Assembly: GCF_001263205.1 (NCBI RefSeq)
Contig: NZ_CP012333.1
Span: 5,743,001-5,807,000, forward strand
Reading direction: 5' to 3'
DNA length: 64,000 nucleotides
Origin: Labilithrix luteola
GTDB taxonomy: Bacteria; Myxococcota_A; Polyangia; Polyangiales; Polyangiaceae
Shown piece after piece: positions 35,405 through 43,803 of this stretch (its first letter is position 1; each line of letters begins with the position of its first letter). The notes beneath the pieces were generated by a model, which saw only the letters and a program-made list of their open reading frames with translations, did no database searches and was not told the origin of the DNA. The translations under genes were made by a program, and so were the position numbers.

Positions 35405-35803
35405 TCATCCCTCCTTCTTCCCCTCGGCCGGAGCCTCGGCATTGTTCTCTTGCGCCGGGAGCTTGCGGCCACGCACGCGGTGAGGGGCAAGTCCGCCCTT
35501 GCGGCCCGCCTCGCGTGCCTCTTCGTGCGAGAAACGGTGAGCGGTGCCCTTGCGATGAACGGCAGCCCCGCCAAGCATGGCGATGGCGCGGACCTTTGCT
35601 CGATCCATGGCCGCGAAGCCACGACGCTGCTTCGGCTTCTCGGCAGGCGGGTTCTCGGGCGGCGCAAAGGCCAGCGGCTCGGCTTCCGCCCCCTCGGTTT
35701 TCTCGGGCTTGTTGGGGTCGGTCGAAGCCTTGGGCGCCGTAGGATTCTCTCCTTCTTCCGGCGTGCCCCCGGGCTTCGTCGGGTCGTGGGCATTCGCGCA
35801 CAT
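35405..35803 (-). CDS. KGG-domain general stress protein (YciG-like)
   Basis: 132 residues from ATG 35803, which follows GAGGAGG closely; the longer open frame is rejected. A charged, disordered Pro/Glu-rich half (1-58) precedes the KGG unit: RRGFAAMD (60-67), then IAMLGGAAVHRKGTAHRFSH and EEAREAGRKGG (94-104). KGG proteins are stress-induced, hydrophilic and of unclear mechanism. A sigma54-like promoter lies upstream at 35830-35844. Confidence 0.85.
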   Translation of the reverse strand: MCANAHDPTKPGGTPEEGENPTAPKASTDPNKPEKTEGAEAEPLAFAPPENPPAEKPKQRRGFAAMDRAKVRAIAMLGGAAVHRKGTAHRFSHEEAREAGRKGGLAPHRVRGRKLPAQENNAEAPAEGKKEG

Positions 35804-35829
35804 GGTTCCACCTCCTCGTCCACGAAGTC

Positions 35830-35844
35830 GCAAGTCGTATGCCC
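35830..35844 (-). promoter_or_regulatory. Candidate sigma54 (-24/-12) promoter of the KGG gene
   Basis: Minus-strand sequence GGGCATACGACTTGC has the strict GG-N10-GC spacing and the TTGC box. The predicted transcription start, about 12 nt on, leaves a leader just long enough for the GAGGAGG ribosome-binding site before ATG 35803. Confidence 0.45.
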
Positions 35845-35906
35845 CTGCGACATCCCGAGCGTGCGTAACGGGCGTACTCGTTGCACGATGAACGGCGGTG
35901 CTCGCC

Positions 35907-36599
35907 ATGCTCGACCTTCAATTCCGACACGGCTCGCGTTTCGCTCTCGCGCTCGCGCTCGTGTCCACGCTCGGACTCACGACGCTGACGGCTCGCTCGG
36001 CGCATGCCGAGGAGGGCGCGGTGACGCCTCTGCCGGTCGTTCCAGCAGCGTCGACGAGCACGCAATCCTCGAGTGAGGAGGAGAGACCCGCCTCGCGTGC
36101 GTGGTCGGGATTCTACGGTGGGCCCGAAGCGAAGGTGACGGCGCTCGAAGGAAACGCGGCCTTGCTCGTCGGTCTCCAAACGGGATGGGTGCTCGGAGAA
36201 ACACTGGCGCTCGGCGTCGCGGGCTACACGACGGCGGACAGCACGCACGCGAACGAAGCGGCGGATCGGCTCGGCCGATCGGCGTATGTCGACCTCGCAT
36301 ACGGCGGCGCTCGCGTAGGCGGCATCCTCGGTGCGCGGTCGCGGTTGCGGCTCACCTATGGAGTGCTGGCCGGCGGCGCCGTCGTCAGGCTCACCGTTCC
36401 GAACGCCGCGCGCGACGATCAGACGACGGCCGTGATCGAGCCGGACGTTTCGGTCGAGTACGACGTCACGAACAACGTCCGCGTGGTGACGGGGGCGTCG
36501 TACCGCCTGACCACGAAGCCGAGCTTCGCCGAGACCGGTGCCCTCAACATGAGTGGCCCGGCCGGGTCGCTCGCCGTTCGGTTCGGCAATTTCGAGTGA
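35907..36599 (+). CDS. Small outer-membrane beta-barrel protein
   Basis: 230 residues from ATG 35907 (a GTG at 35898 is in frame). Signal peptide about residues 1-33 (LALALVSTLGLTTLTARSAH). After a Thr/Ser-rich linker the chain shows alternating amphipathic strands with Gly turns (LGVAGYTTADSTHANE, then LTYGVLAGGAVVRLTV), ending in FGNFE, an incomplete match to the terminal-Phe rule. It resembles 8-10-strand OmpW/OmpA-like barrels but I cannot name the family. Ends 3 nt from the convergent sigma factor. Confidence 0.6.
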   Translation: MLDLQFRHGSRFALALALVSTLGLTTLTARSAHAEEGAVTPLPVVPAASTSTQSSSEEERPASRAWSGFYGGPEAKVTALEGNAALLVGLQTGWVLGETLALGVAGYTTADSTHANEAADRLGRSAYVDLAYGGARVGGILGARSRLRLTYGVLAGGAVVRLTVPNAARDDQTTAVIEPDVSVEYDVTNNVRVVTGASYRLTTKPSFAETGALNMSGPAGSLAVRFGNFE

Positions 36600-36602
36600 G
36601 CT

Positions 36603-37823
36603 TCAGCCCGTGAGGTGAGCGCGGAGGCGTCGCTTCTCGGAGGCCGCACGGAGCTTGCGAAGCGCGTCGCGTTCGAGTTGGCGAGCGCGTTCGCGCGAGA
36701 GCGAGAGGCTCTTGCCGATCTCTTCGAGCGTGCGCTGGGCGCCGCCGTTCAGCCCGTAACGAAGGCGAATGACCTCCGCTTCTCGCTCCGGCAACTCGGC
36801 GAGAAGGAGCCGGGCTTCGTCGCGGAGCTCGCTCTCGGCGACGGCCTCGTCGGCAGGCTGTGCCGATTGATCGGCCACGAAGTCACCGAGCTCGGCGGCT
36901 TCACGTTCGCCCGCGCCGCCGGTGGGCGTCTCGAGGCTAATGGGTTGGGCAACGACTTCGAGCGCACGTTTGACCTGCTCGACAGGCAACCCCGTCCGCG
37001 CGGCGAGATCCGGAACGGTGGGTTCCTTGCCAGTCTCGCGGAGGAGACGCTCTTCGGCACGACGCACGCGCTGCACCGTTCCCGTCAGATGGACAGGCAA
37101 GCGGATCATCTTGCTCTGATCGGCGAGGGCGCGGCTCAGCGCATGGCGGATCCACCACGCGGCGTACGTGCTGAAACGTAGCCCGCGGCGGTGGTCGAAC
37201 TTGTCGACCGCGCGGAGCAGGCCGAGGTTGCCCTCCTGAATGAGGTCGACGAGGGGCATGCCGCGATAGCGCCGCGCGAACGTCACCACGATGCGGAGGT
37301 TCGCGTGGATGAATTCGGCCGTGGCCCGATTTCCTTCGAGCTGACCCTTCTCGATCGCCTCGAGCGCGGCGCGGAGCGGAGCGTTTTTCGGCTCACGTGC
37401 CGAGCGCTCGCCGAGCTGCTCGACGACGGGGCGGAGGGCTTGCGGGTGGATGCGGAGTCCATGCGCCCGCGGTCGCGACCGCGTGGGACCTTTGCGGGTA
37501 GCATCCGCGACGGCCTGCTCGATGCGGACCGAAAGCTTCTCGTCTTCGGGGTTGGGATTTCGCTCGACGTCCTCGATGCGGGTCTCGTGATCCCGCAGCG
37601 ATCGGGCGATTTCGAGCAGCGCCTCACGGCCCTCCTGGCAACCGAGCAGAGCCCGCGTGATCGAGAGATCCGCGCGCTCCAGGCGCCGGGCCAAGGCCAG
37701 CTCCTCGGCGTGGGTGAGAAGAGGAAACTGCGACATTTTCCGGAAGTGAAGCTCGAGCGGGTCGTTGCTGGTCCCGCCGTCCACATCGGTTGTCGCGGTG
37801 AATTCGAGAGTGGTCGAGTTCAT
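36603..37823 (-). CDS. Sigma-70 family RNA polymerase sigma factor (group 2)
   Basis: 406 residues. Regions: 1.2 (LHFRKMSQFPLLTHAEELAL, about 27-46), an 80-100-residue non-conserved insertion, region 2 (HANLRIVVTFARRYRGMPLV, then DLIQEGNLGLLRAVDKFD and FSTYAAWWIRHALSRAL), region 3, and region 4 with ERARQLERDALRKLR at the C-terminus. It has no region 1.1, so it is an alternative, not primary, factor. ATG 37823 starts after a 5' stretch that is open but uncodelike. Probably a stress or developmental regulator; the regulon is unknown. Confidence 0.9.
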   Translation of the reverse strand: MNSTTLEFTATTDVDGGTSNDPLELHFRKMSQFPLLTHAEELALARRLERADLSITRALLGCQEGREALLEIARSLRDHETRIEDVERNPNPEDEKLSVRIEQAVADATRKGPTRSRPRAHGLRIHPQALRPVVEQLGERSAREPKNAPLRAALEAIEKGQLEGNRATAEFIHANLRIVVTFARRYRGMPLVDLIQEGNLGLLRAVDKFDHRRGLRFSTYAAWWIRHALSRALADQSKMIRLPVHLTGTVQRVRRAEERLLRETGKEPTVPDLAARTGLPVEQVKRALEVVAQPISLETPTGGAGEREAAELGDFVADQSAQPADEAVAESELRDEARLLLAELPEREAEVIRLRYGLNGGAQRTLEEIGKSLSLSRERARQLERDALRKLRAASEKRRLRAHLTG

Positions 37824-38136
37824 CAGGTGAGGCCGCCTGTCAAACGTGCGAGGGCCGCGAAACATGCCCGGATTCGAACGGGAAACGTAATCACCCGCCG
37901 CACGAACGCTCGAAAGCACGACGAGAGATCGAACGACCTCAGCCGTTCCGCGACCGCGGGCGGTCTTCGGTCTCCGGATCCACGACGCGCGCGAACCCGG
38001 CTGTGTTCCCACTTTCGATGCAATGCCGGACGATTGCGTTGTCCGGGAGGCACGGTCCGAACGCATGGCGGCGCCGCGCCCGGCCTCGCGTCCAACGCGC
38101 GAGGCGGCGCTCTGACGTCCCGAGCTGCGGTCCTCG
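37824..38136. other. Intergenic region upstream of the sigma-factor gene
   Basis: 313 nt without a supported gene. It contains the sigma gene's control region. A CCCGTTCGAATCCGGG stretch on the minus strand (about 37869-37884) looks like a tRNA T-arm but lacks the other arms, so it is not called as tRNA. Confidence 0.5.
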
Positions 38137-38568
38137 TCAGCCGCGAATCTGCTTCACGGCCGCGGCGACGTCGTTGCCCGAGGCGCTCTGCCCGGTCGAC
38201 TTCAGGTGCTTCATGGCGACGCCGACGGCTTGCCCCTCGGCCTTGGCCGCTTTGATCGCCTCATGCTGCGGCGCGAGAAGCGAAACGATCTGCGCGACGT
38301 CGAGCTGGGCGGGGAGGAGCGCCTTGAGCACTTCGATCTCGTGTCGAAGCGCGTTCGCATTGTCTCCCGTCGCCAGCGACAGGGTCTCCTCGTTCGATTT
38401 GATCAGTTTGCGGAGGGCGGCAGCCTGCTCTTCGTCGCTCAGAGCGGCGCTTTTTCGGGCTTCGGCCGTCTGAATCTCACCAAGCGCGAGACGCAGAACG
38501 TCACGGGCGACCGAGTCCCCCTCTTTCATCGCCTGGGCCACGCGCTTCTTGATGTCGTCGACGAGCAT
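38137..38568 (-). CDS. yqeY: GatB/YqeY domain protein
   Basis: 143 residues, full length for YqeY. Starts MLVDDIKKRVAQAMKEGDSV, and contains DVLRLALGEIQTAEARKSA and LPAQLDVAQI, both typical. The family shares the tRNA-binding tail domain of GatB, so a role in aminoacyl-tRNA handling is likely but unproven. It stands alone between two intergenic regions. Confidence 0.88.
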   Translation of the reverse strand: MLVDDIKKRVAQAMKEGDSVARDVLRLALGEIQTAEARKSAALSDEEQAAALRKLIKSNEETLSLATGDNANALRHEIEVLKALLPAQLDVAQIVSLLAPQHEAIKAAKAEGQAVGVAMKHLKSTGQSASGNDVAAAVKQIRG

Positions 38569-38617
38569 GCCCGCAGCATCGCCCGCCTTCGCGCCCGCGC
38601 CAAGGGGCGGAAAATCG

Positions 38618-38839
38618 TCAGGCCGCGCTGGTCTTCGACTTCGCTGCGCCGTCCAGGATCTTCGTGGGGAAGAACCCGCTTTCGGCGGAACGGAGGGTCG
38701 GCGGTTCGGAGTCCGATGCCGATTCTTCGATCGGAGCAGGTGCCTGCATCACCGCCGGTGCGGCGTTTTCGTGCAGGACGCTACGGCCATCGAGAACGAC
38801 ATCGCCGGTGGGGTCGACGAGGATGATGCGAAAAGACAT
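38618..38839 (-). CDS. Small hypothetical protein
   Basis: 73 residues, start supported by CAAGGGTC a few bases upstream. It begins MSFRIILVDPTGDVVLDGRS and becomes Ala/Pro/Ser-rich. No motif is recognised. It lies 49 nt upstream of yqeY on the same strand, so could be co-transcribed. A real but uncertain call. Confidence 0.42.
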   Translation of the reverse strand: MSFRIILVDPTGDVVLDGRSVLHENAAPAVMQAPAPIEESASDSEPPTLRSAESGFFPTKILDGAAKSKTSAA

Positions 38840-39367
38840 GACCCTTGGTCTCCAAGAAGTGAAACGGACGCGCTCGCGGACGAAGAAAGGGGCTCTTGTG
38901 AGATCGATGCGCGAAGAGGGCGAAGAAGGAAGCGGGCGGGGACTCGCGGGCGTCGCTAAGGCTGAGTTCGATGGGGGGGGCGCAGACGAGAGAGAGACGA
39001 GACAGACGAGGAAGCGGCTGACGCGCTGACTGGCTGACTACCTGACGGGTCCGGTTCGCTCTCGATTCATGTCACGAGGCGCGAACCTTTATGCCTCGAA
39101 ACCGCTGCAGTCGGTGTGCCATTCCGCCTCTCGTCTTCATCTTTTCGAAGTGCGCGAAAGCGCTAGGCCAGATTCCTTCGAACGCGAATTCGAGTTCGCA
39201 TCACCGTTCGAAATTTCACACTCCACCTGCGTCAGAATCGACACGTTTTTGACGCCGAAATGCCGGTTCAGCTCTGTCTCGGCGCGTCGTTTCGATTCCT
39301 GCTTTGCTGCCGATGGCATGACGCATGCGCCGCCGTGCCTCGTACCCGTGGAAGGAGCGCGCGGCCC
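38840..39367. other. 528-nt gap upstream of the M50 protease
   Basis: No gene is supported. From 38972 to 39050 there is a purine-rich stretch (GACGAGAGAGAGACGAGACA region) and a run of spaced CTGAC repeats. The segment 39120-39260 is noticeably AT-richer than the surroundings. A sigma54-like promoter lies at 39314-39328. Confidence 0.5.
39314..39328 (+). promoter_or_regulatory. Candidate sigma54-like promoter of the M50 protease gene
   Basis: TGGCATGACGCATGC has GG-N10-GC spacing with TGGCA at -24 and ATGC for TTGC at -12. It lies 40 nt before the ATG at 39368, a suitable distance. A weaker match than the one at 43733. Confidence 0.3.
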
Positions 39368-40582
39368 ATGCGCAATGCGATTCGGATCGGCAAGCTGTTC
39401 GGCGTCGAGTTCAGACTCGATTCGAGCTGGCTATTCATCTTCGCGCTCGTGATCTGGAGCTTGGTCTCGGTCTTCTCGCGCTGGCATCCCGACTGGACCA
39501 TTGCGACCGGGATCATCGTGGCCATCCTGGCGGCGCTCGCGTTTTTCGGGTCCGTTCTGTTTCACGAGCTCGCTCACTCGCTCGTGGCTCGCATCTACGG
39601 AATTCCCGTCCGCGACATCACGCTGCACATGTTCGGCGGTGTCTCGAACATCGAGCGCGAGCCGCCGACGCCCGGCGCCGAGTTTCTCATTGCCATCGTT
39701 GGCCCCATCTCGAGCGTGTTGCTCGGCATCGGGATGCTCGTCCTCGTGGCCTTCTTGACCGGCGTCACGATGCACGGTGCGCAATTCGAGTCGGCCGAGG
39801 ACGCGGTCGCGCACATGGGGCCGCTCACGACGCTGCTCGTGTGGCTGGGGCCGGTCAACATCATGGTCGGCCTGTTCAACCTCATCCCTGGGTTCCCGCT
39901 GGATGGCGGCCGCATCCTTCGTTCGATTCTGTGGAAGGCGACCGGTAACCTGCAGCGGGCGACGCGCTGGTCGACGACCATCGGCCAGTTGGTTGGTTGG
40001 GCGTTCATCGTGATGGGCATCTTCATGGCCTTCGGCTACCGCGTGCCCTTCTTCGGAACCGGCGTCGGAGGCGGCATCTGGCTGGGGCTCATCGGCCTCT
40101 TCCTGAGGAATGCAGCGATGCAGCATCAGGTGGGGGCGGCCGTCGAAGGGGCTCTCTCCGGAGTGCACGTCGGCGACGTCATGCGCACGAACGGACCCTG
40201 GGTGAGCGCGTCCATTTCGCTGCGCACGCTCGTCAACGAGTTCTTCATCCACCGCGAGGACGAGGCGTATCCCGTCTTCGACGGCACGCAGTTCGTCGGT
40301 GTCGTTGCGTTCGAAGACATGCGTCGCATCCCCGTCGAAGCATGGGATCTCCGCACCGCGCGCGACGTCATGACGAAGGTGACCGACCTCGTCACCGTGA
40401 AACCGACCGACGATGCGTTCGAGGCCTTGCGCCTACTCGGCAACGCCGCTGTTCGCCAGTTGCCAGTTCTCTACGAAGGGGCGCTCGTCGGCGTCGTCTA
40501 CCAGAACGATATCGCGCGATGGCTCGAGCTTCATTCTCGGACGGGAGGACGAATGGCGCCGCCGCGGCCTCGTCACGCGTGA
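39368..40582 (+). CDS. Site-2 protease (M50) with two CBS domains
   Basis: 404 residues. The ATG at 39368 has GGAAGGAG upstream. Polytopic membrane zinc protease: HELAH at 66-70 and NLIPGFPLDGG (Asp179) supply the ligands. Two C-terminal CBS modules (about 265-385) probably sense adenine nucleotides. This architecture (rhomboid-free M50 plus CBS) is common in stress-linked metalloproteases that cleave membrane-tethered factors. Substrate unknown. ftsH follows after 189 nt. Confidence 0.92.
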   Translation: MRNAIRIGKLFGVEFRLDSSWLFIFALVIWSLVSVFSRWHPDWTIATGIIVAILAALAFFGSVLFHELAHSLVARIYGIPVRDITLHMFGGVSNIEREPPTPGAEFLIAIVGPISSVLLGIGMLVLVAFLTGVTMHGAQFESAEDAVAHMGPLTTLLVWLGPVNIMVGLFNLIPGFPLDGGRILRSILWKATGNLQRATRWSTTIGQLVGWAFIVMGIFMAFGYRVPFFGTGVGGGIWLGLIGLFLRNAAMQHQVGAAVEGALSGVHVGDVMRTNGPWVSASISLRTLVNEFFIHREDEAYPVFDGTQFVGVVAFEDMRRIPVEAWDLRTARDVMTKVTDLVTVKPTDDAFEALRLLGNAAVRQLPVLYEGALVGVVYQNDIARWLELHSRTGGRMAPPRPRHA

Positions 40583-40618
40583 TCGACGTTCGTGGCAAGC
40601 TCTGGGCAGGGACAAAAC

Positions 40619-40634
40619 TGTCACGGCCGTGACA
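40619..40634. promoter_or_regulatory. Perfect 16-bp palindrome upstream of ftsH
   Basis: TGTCACGGCCGTGACA is a perfect inverted repeat, likely an operator for a dimeric repressor or activator, sitting 137 nt before the ftsH ATG. A stem-loop (GCCCGT, GTG, ACGGGC) lies 20 nt downstream at 40654-40668, and a weak GG-N10-GC element lies at 40593-40607. Confidence 0.45.
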
Positions 40635-40771
40635 TCGCCGCGCAGGTGTTCAGGCCCGTGTGACGGGCGTGCCGCGACGCGGATTCTCGACTCGGCGCCT
40701 CGTCCACGCATGCGCGACGATCGAGCGCCGAGCTTCGCGCTCCAAGCTCCTTTCTTGCAGCGCGATTCGAC

Positions 40772-42691
40772 ATGGCCGAGCCCTCCGAGAAGAAGAAGCT
40801 CGTCTTTACGATCATCTACGGGCTCCTCAGTGTCGGTCTCCTGATCGCCGCGCAGTCGTTCGTGTCTGCGGACACGCGCGCACGCGAAGTGCCCTACAGC
40901 GAGTTCCTCACGCTTTTGCGTGGGGACAAGGTCGAGCGCGTCGAGCTACGTTCGACGCAACTCGTCGGGGCGCTCAAGGAGAGCGAAGGCAAGACGTCGC
41001 TCGGCACGCCGAAGCTCGTGAACACGGGCCGCCTGCCGGGCATCGACGAAACGCCGCTCCTCAAGGAGATGGAGGACCACCACGTTTCGTTCGAGGGCAA
41101 GGTCGAGGCGCCTTCTGTGTGGCGTTCGGCGATGCTCTGGGCGCTGCCGATCCTGCTGCTCGTCGCGCCGTGGGTCATCGGCCTGCGTTTGATGAAGCGC
41201 GCGGGGGCAGGAACACCGCTCAGCGTCGGACGTAACAAGTCGAAGGTCTACGACGTGACGCAGGATGGTCGCGTTACCTTCGCCGACGTCGCTGGGGTCG
41301 ACGAAGCGCGTGCGGAGCTCGTCGAGATTGTCGACTACCTCCGCGAGCCCAAGAAGTATCAATCGCTCGGTGCGCGCGTACCGAAGGGCGTCTTGCTCGT
41401 CGGTCCGCCAGGAACAGGAAAGACGCTGCTGGCGAAGGCCGTTGCCGGAGAGGCAGGGGTCCCGTTCTTCGCGCTCTCGGCCTCGACGTTCATCGAAATG
41501 TTCGTCGGCGTGGGCGCCGCGCGCGTCCGCGACCTCTTCGAGCAGGCCAAGCAGCGCGCGCCCTGCATCGTTTTCATCGACGAGCTCGATGCCATCGGAC
41601 GTTCGCGCGCAGGGGCCGTGGCCGTGGCCCACGAAGAGCGCGAGCAGACGCTGAATCAGCTGCTCGTCGAAATGGACGGTTTCGATGCCAACGCGGGCGT
41701 TCTGCTCATGGCGGCGTCGAACCGCCCGGAGGTTCTCGATCCTGCACTGCTCAGGCCGGGCCGCTTCGATCGCCAGGTCGTCGTCGATCGCCCGGACGTC
41801 CGTGGTCGCGAGGCCATTCTGCTGGTCCACGCTCGCAAGGTGGCCCTCGCGCCGGAGGCCGAGCTCGGCATCGTCGCGCGTATGACTCCAGGCATGGTGG
41901 GCGCCGATCTCGCCAACGTCGTGAACGAAGCGGCGCTCGCGGCAGCTCGTCGTTCGGCCGACGTGGTCGGTCAGCAGGATCTCGTGTCGGCCGTCGACCG
42001 CATGCAGCTCGGCCTCGAGAAGCGTGCGCTCGTGATGACGCCCGACGAGAAGCGGCGCGTTGCCGTGCACGAATCGGGGCACGCGCTCGTCGCCATTTCG
42101 ACGAAGAGCGATCCGGTCCATCGCGTGACCATCATTCCTCGAAGCATCGGCGCGCTCGGCGCGACGTTGCAGCTTCCGACCGACGAGCGGCGCCTCATGA
42201 CGCTCTCCGAGCTCGAAGATCGCTTGTGCGTGATGATGGGCGGTCGCGTGGCCGAAGAGCTGGAGCTCGGCGAGGTCTCGACCGGCGCCCAGAACGATCT
42301 CGAACGTGCCTCGGAGACGGCACGCCAGATGGTCTGTCGCTTCGGCATGAGTGGAAAGCTGGGCCCGCTCGCGTTCGGCCGTACGGGCTCCATGCGTTTC
42401 TTCGAGACCGGGGCCGAAGAGCGGAACTTCTCGGAGCGCACCGCCGAGGCGATCGATGACGAGGTTCGCCGCGTCGTCGACGAGCAGCACGAGCGCGCGC
42501 GGCAAATTCTGAAGCGCCGTCGTGAAGTCCTTCTCGGCATCGCCGAAGCTCTCCTCGCGAAGGAAACGCTCTCCCGCGAGGAGCTCGATGCCATCGTGGT
42601 CGAGGCGGAGTCCCGCACGCAGCTGCGCACGGCCGACCCCGCCTCGCCCACGACTCCCTCGGCGCAAGGGCCGACGTCGAAGCTCGGATGA
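40772..42691 (+). CDS. ftsH: ATP-dependent zinc metalloprotease FtsH
   Basis: 639 residues, usual size. Two transmembrane segments (about 10-30 and 118-138) flank a short periplasmic region. Walker A GPPGTGKT (211-218), Walker B IVFIDELDAIG, the second region of homology and zinc motif HESGH (433-437) are all intact. FtsH is a membrane hexamer that degrades misfolded membrane proteins and regulators. Its C-terminal tail ends in a Thr/Pro-rich stretch. Downstream convergent gene is 6 nt away. Confidence 0.97.
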   Translation: MAEPSEKKKLVFTIIYGLLSVGLLIAAQSFVSADTRAREVPYSEFLTLLRGDKVERVELRSTQLVGALKESEGKTSLGTPKLVNTGRLPGIDETPLLKEMEDHHVSFEGKVEAPSVWRSAMLWALPILLLVAPWVIGLRLMKRAGAGTPLSVGRNKSKVYDVTQDGRVTFADVAGVDEARAELVEIVDYLREPKKYQSLGARVPKGVLLVGPPGTGKTLLAKAVAGEAGVPFFALSASTFIEMFVGVGAARVRDLFEQAKQRAPCIVFIDELDAIGRSRAGAVAVAHEEREQTLNQLLVEMDGFDANAGVLLMAASNRPEVLDPALLRPGRFDRQVVVDRPDVRGREAILLVHARKVALAPEAELGIVARMTPGMVGADLANVVNEAALAAARRSADVVGQQDLVSAVDRMQLGLEKRALVMTPDEKRRVAVHESGHALVAISTKSDPVHRVTIIPRSIGALGATLQLPTDERRLMTLSELEDRLCVMMGGRVAEELELGEVSTGAQNDLERASETARQMVCRFGMSGKLGPLAFGRTGSMRFFETGAEERNFSERTAEAIDDEVRRVVDEQHERARQILKRRREVLLGIAEALLAKETLSREELDAIVVEAESRTQLRTADPASPTTPSAQGPTSKLG

Positions 42692-42697
42692 GGAGCC

Positions 42698-43099
42698 TCA
42701 CTTGTCCGGCTTGGCCCAGGACGGCGGCGCCTCGATGACTGCGGTCAATTCGAGCTCCCTCTTCTGGCGCTGCTCGAACTCTTCGCGCTCGACTTCCTGG
42801 AGCGGGTTGAGCCCTTCGGGAGGCGTTCCGTATGATTCGAGATCGCCGCCGATGTCGTCGATCTCTTCGTCGTGCTGCGCGGTCGCGCGGGCGTCCTTCT
42901 CGAGCGCGTTGCCGGCGAGCACGCCGACGGCAGTGCCGATGACTCCGCCCACCACCATCCCTGGAGGTCCGGCGATCATGCCGGCCGTCGCACCGACTGC
43001 GGCGCCGGACAGAGTGGTGACGCCGAACAGCTCGTGGTTGTCTCGAGGCAACGTGAACTCGCCCTCGCGAGGACGCTTTTTCGTATCTCGCAATCGCAT
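42698..43099 (-). CDS. Small glycine-zipper protein
   Basis: 133 residues. ATG at 43099 is chosen because it starts the recognisable protein; the longer frame overlaps the usp gene. A glycine-zipper transmembrane pair (LSGAAVGATAGMIAGPPG, then VVGGVIGTAVGVLAGNALEK; about 30-65) is followed by an acidic soluble tail. Gly-zipper proteins often affect membrane permeability. It follows uspA by 26 nt, so likely co-transcribed. Confidence 0.7.
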   Translation of the reverse strand: MRLRDTKKRPREGEFTLPRDNHELFGVTTLSGAAVGATAGMIAGPPGMVVGGVIGTAVGVLAGNALEKDARATAQHDEEIDDIGGDLESYGTPPEGLNPLQEVEREEFEQRQKRELELTAVIEAPPSWAKPDK

Positions 43100-43125
43100 G
43101 GGAATGCCCTTTCCTTGGTTTCGAT

Positions 43126-43578
43126 TCACGTGGCAGCGTTCGTTCCGAGCCCGCCTTTGGGGCGTACGACCAGCACCGAGCGGTCGGCGTGGTTGACGAT
43201 CTTGGCGGCGGTCGTTCCGACCAGCCGATCGAGCAGGCCGTAGCCGTGCGAGCCGATGACGATGAGGTCGACGTCGTGCTCGTGGGCGTAGGCGCAGATG
43301 GCGTCCCACGCGACCCCCACTTGAGCCGTCGTCCCCTCGAGCAGATCCGGCGGGACTCTCTTCGAGAGCTCTTCGAGGTCGGCGCGCGCCGTCGAAAGAA
43401 AGGTCTCGATGACCTGACTCGGCGGCATGGACCAGATGTTCGTCGGCATCTCGGCAGGCAGGCCGACCGCGCGAAACAGCTGGAGCTTTCCCCCCGTCCG
43501 TTGCACGAGATCGACGGCCGCGTCGAGCACCTCGGTCGCGCGCTTCGAGGCATCGAGACCCACGAGGATGCGGTCCAT
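43126..43578 (-). CDS. Universal stress protein (UspA family)
   Basis: 150 residues. Starts MDRILVGLDASKRATEVLDA and contains the ATP-binding signature GSHGYGLLDRLVGTTAAKIV, so it is an ATP-binding USP. USPs are induced by starvation, oxygen limitation and stress. Divergent from the DUF2267 gene; first in a pair with the glycine-zipper gene. Confidence 0.95.
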   Translation of the reverse strand: MDRILVGLDASKRATEVLDAAVDLVQRTGGKLQLFRAVGLPAEMPTNIWSMPPSQVIETFLSTARADLEELSKRVPPDLLEGTTAQVGVAWDAICAYAHEHDVDLIVIGSHGYGLLDRLVGTTAAKIVNHADRSVLVVRPKGGLGTNAAT

Positions 43579-43732
43579 GCGCGCTACGAATTCACGTCGC
43601 GTGCCGCCTTGCCGCTTCCGTTAGCGACATCACGCCACGCGCGACGTGCGCGTCCCGCGAGCCATTTTTTCGGCAGAACCAGCCTTGGGCGAGGAACCCC
43701 GGTCCATGGGGAGGATCCCTCACGCCGCACTT

Positions 43733-43747
43733 TGGCCCGGACCTTGC
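43733..43747 (+). promoter_or_regulatory. Strong sigma54 (-24/-12) promoter candidate
   Basis: TGGCCCGGACCTTGC matches TGGCACGRNNNTTGC closely and has exact GG-N10-GC spacing. A start near 43759 gives a 45-nt leader before ATG 43804. It should drive the DUF2267-osmC operon. The best promoter match in the window. Confidence 0.6.
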
Positions 43748-43803
43748 GACTCTTTGCCGGGGGTGATCCGAGGCGAAGCAGCGAAGCGAGGCGAGGTAGC
43801 GCC

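Noticed and set aside
37860..37890. T-arm-like GTTCGAATCC on the minus strand
   Set aside because: The surrounding bases do not form an acceptor, D or anticodon arm, and the stem pairing with an 8-nt loop is not tRNA-like.
40593..40607. A GG-N10-GC element before ftsH
   Set aside because: The -12 half reads GGGC instead of TTGC, and in GC-rich DNA such spacing arises by chance; only noted beside the palindrome.
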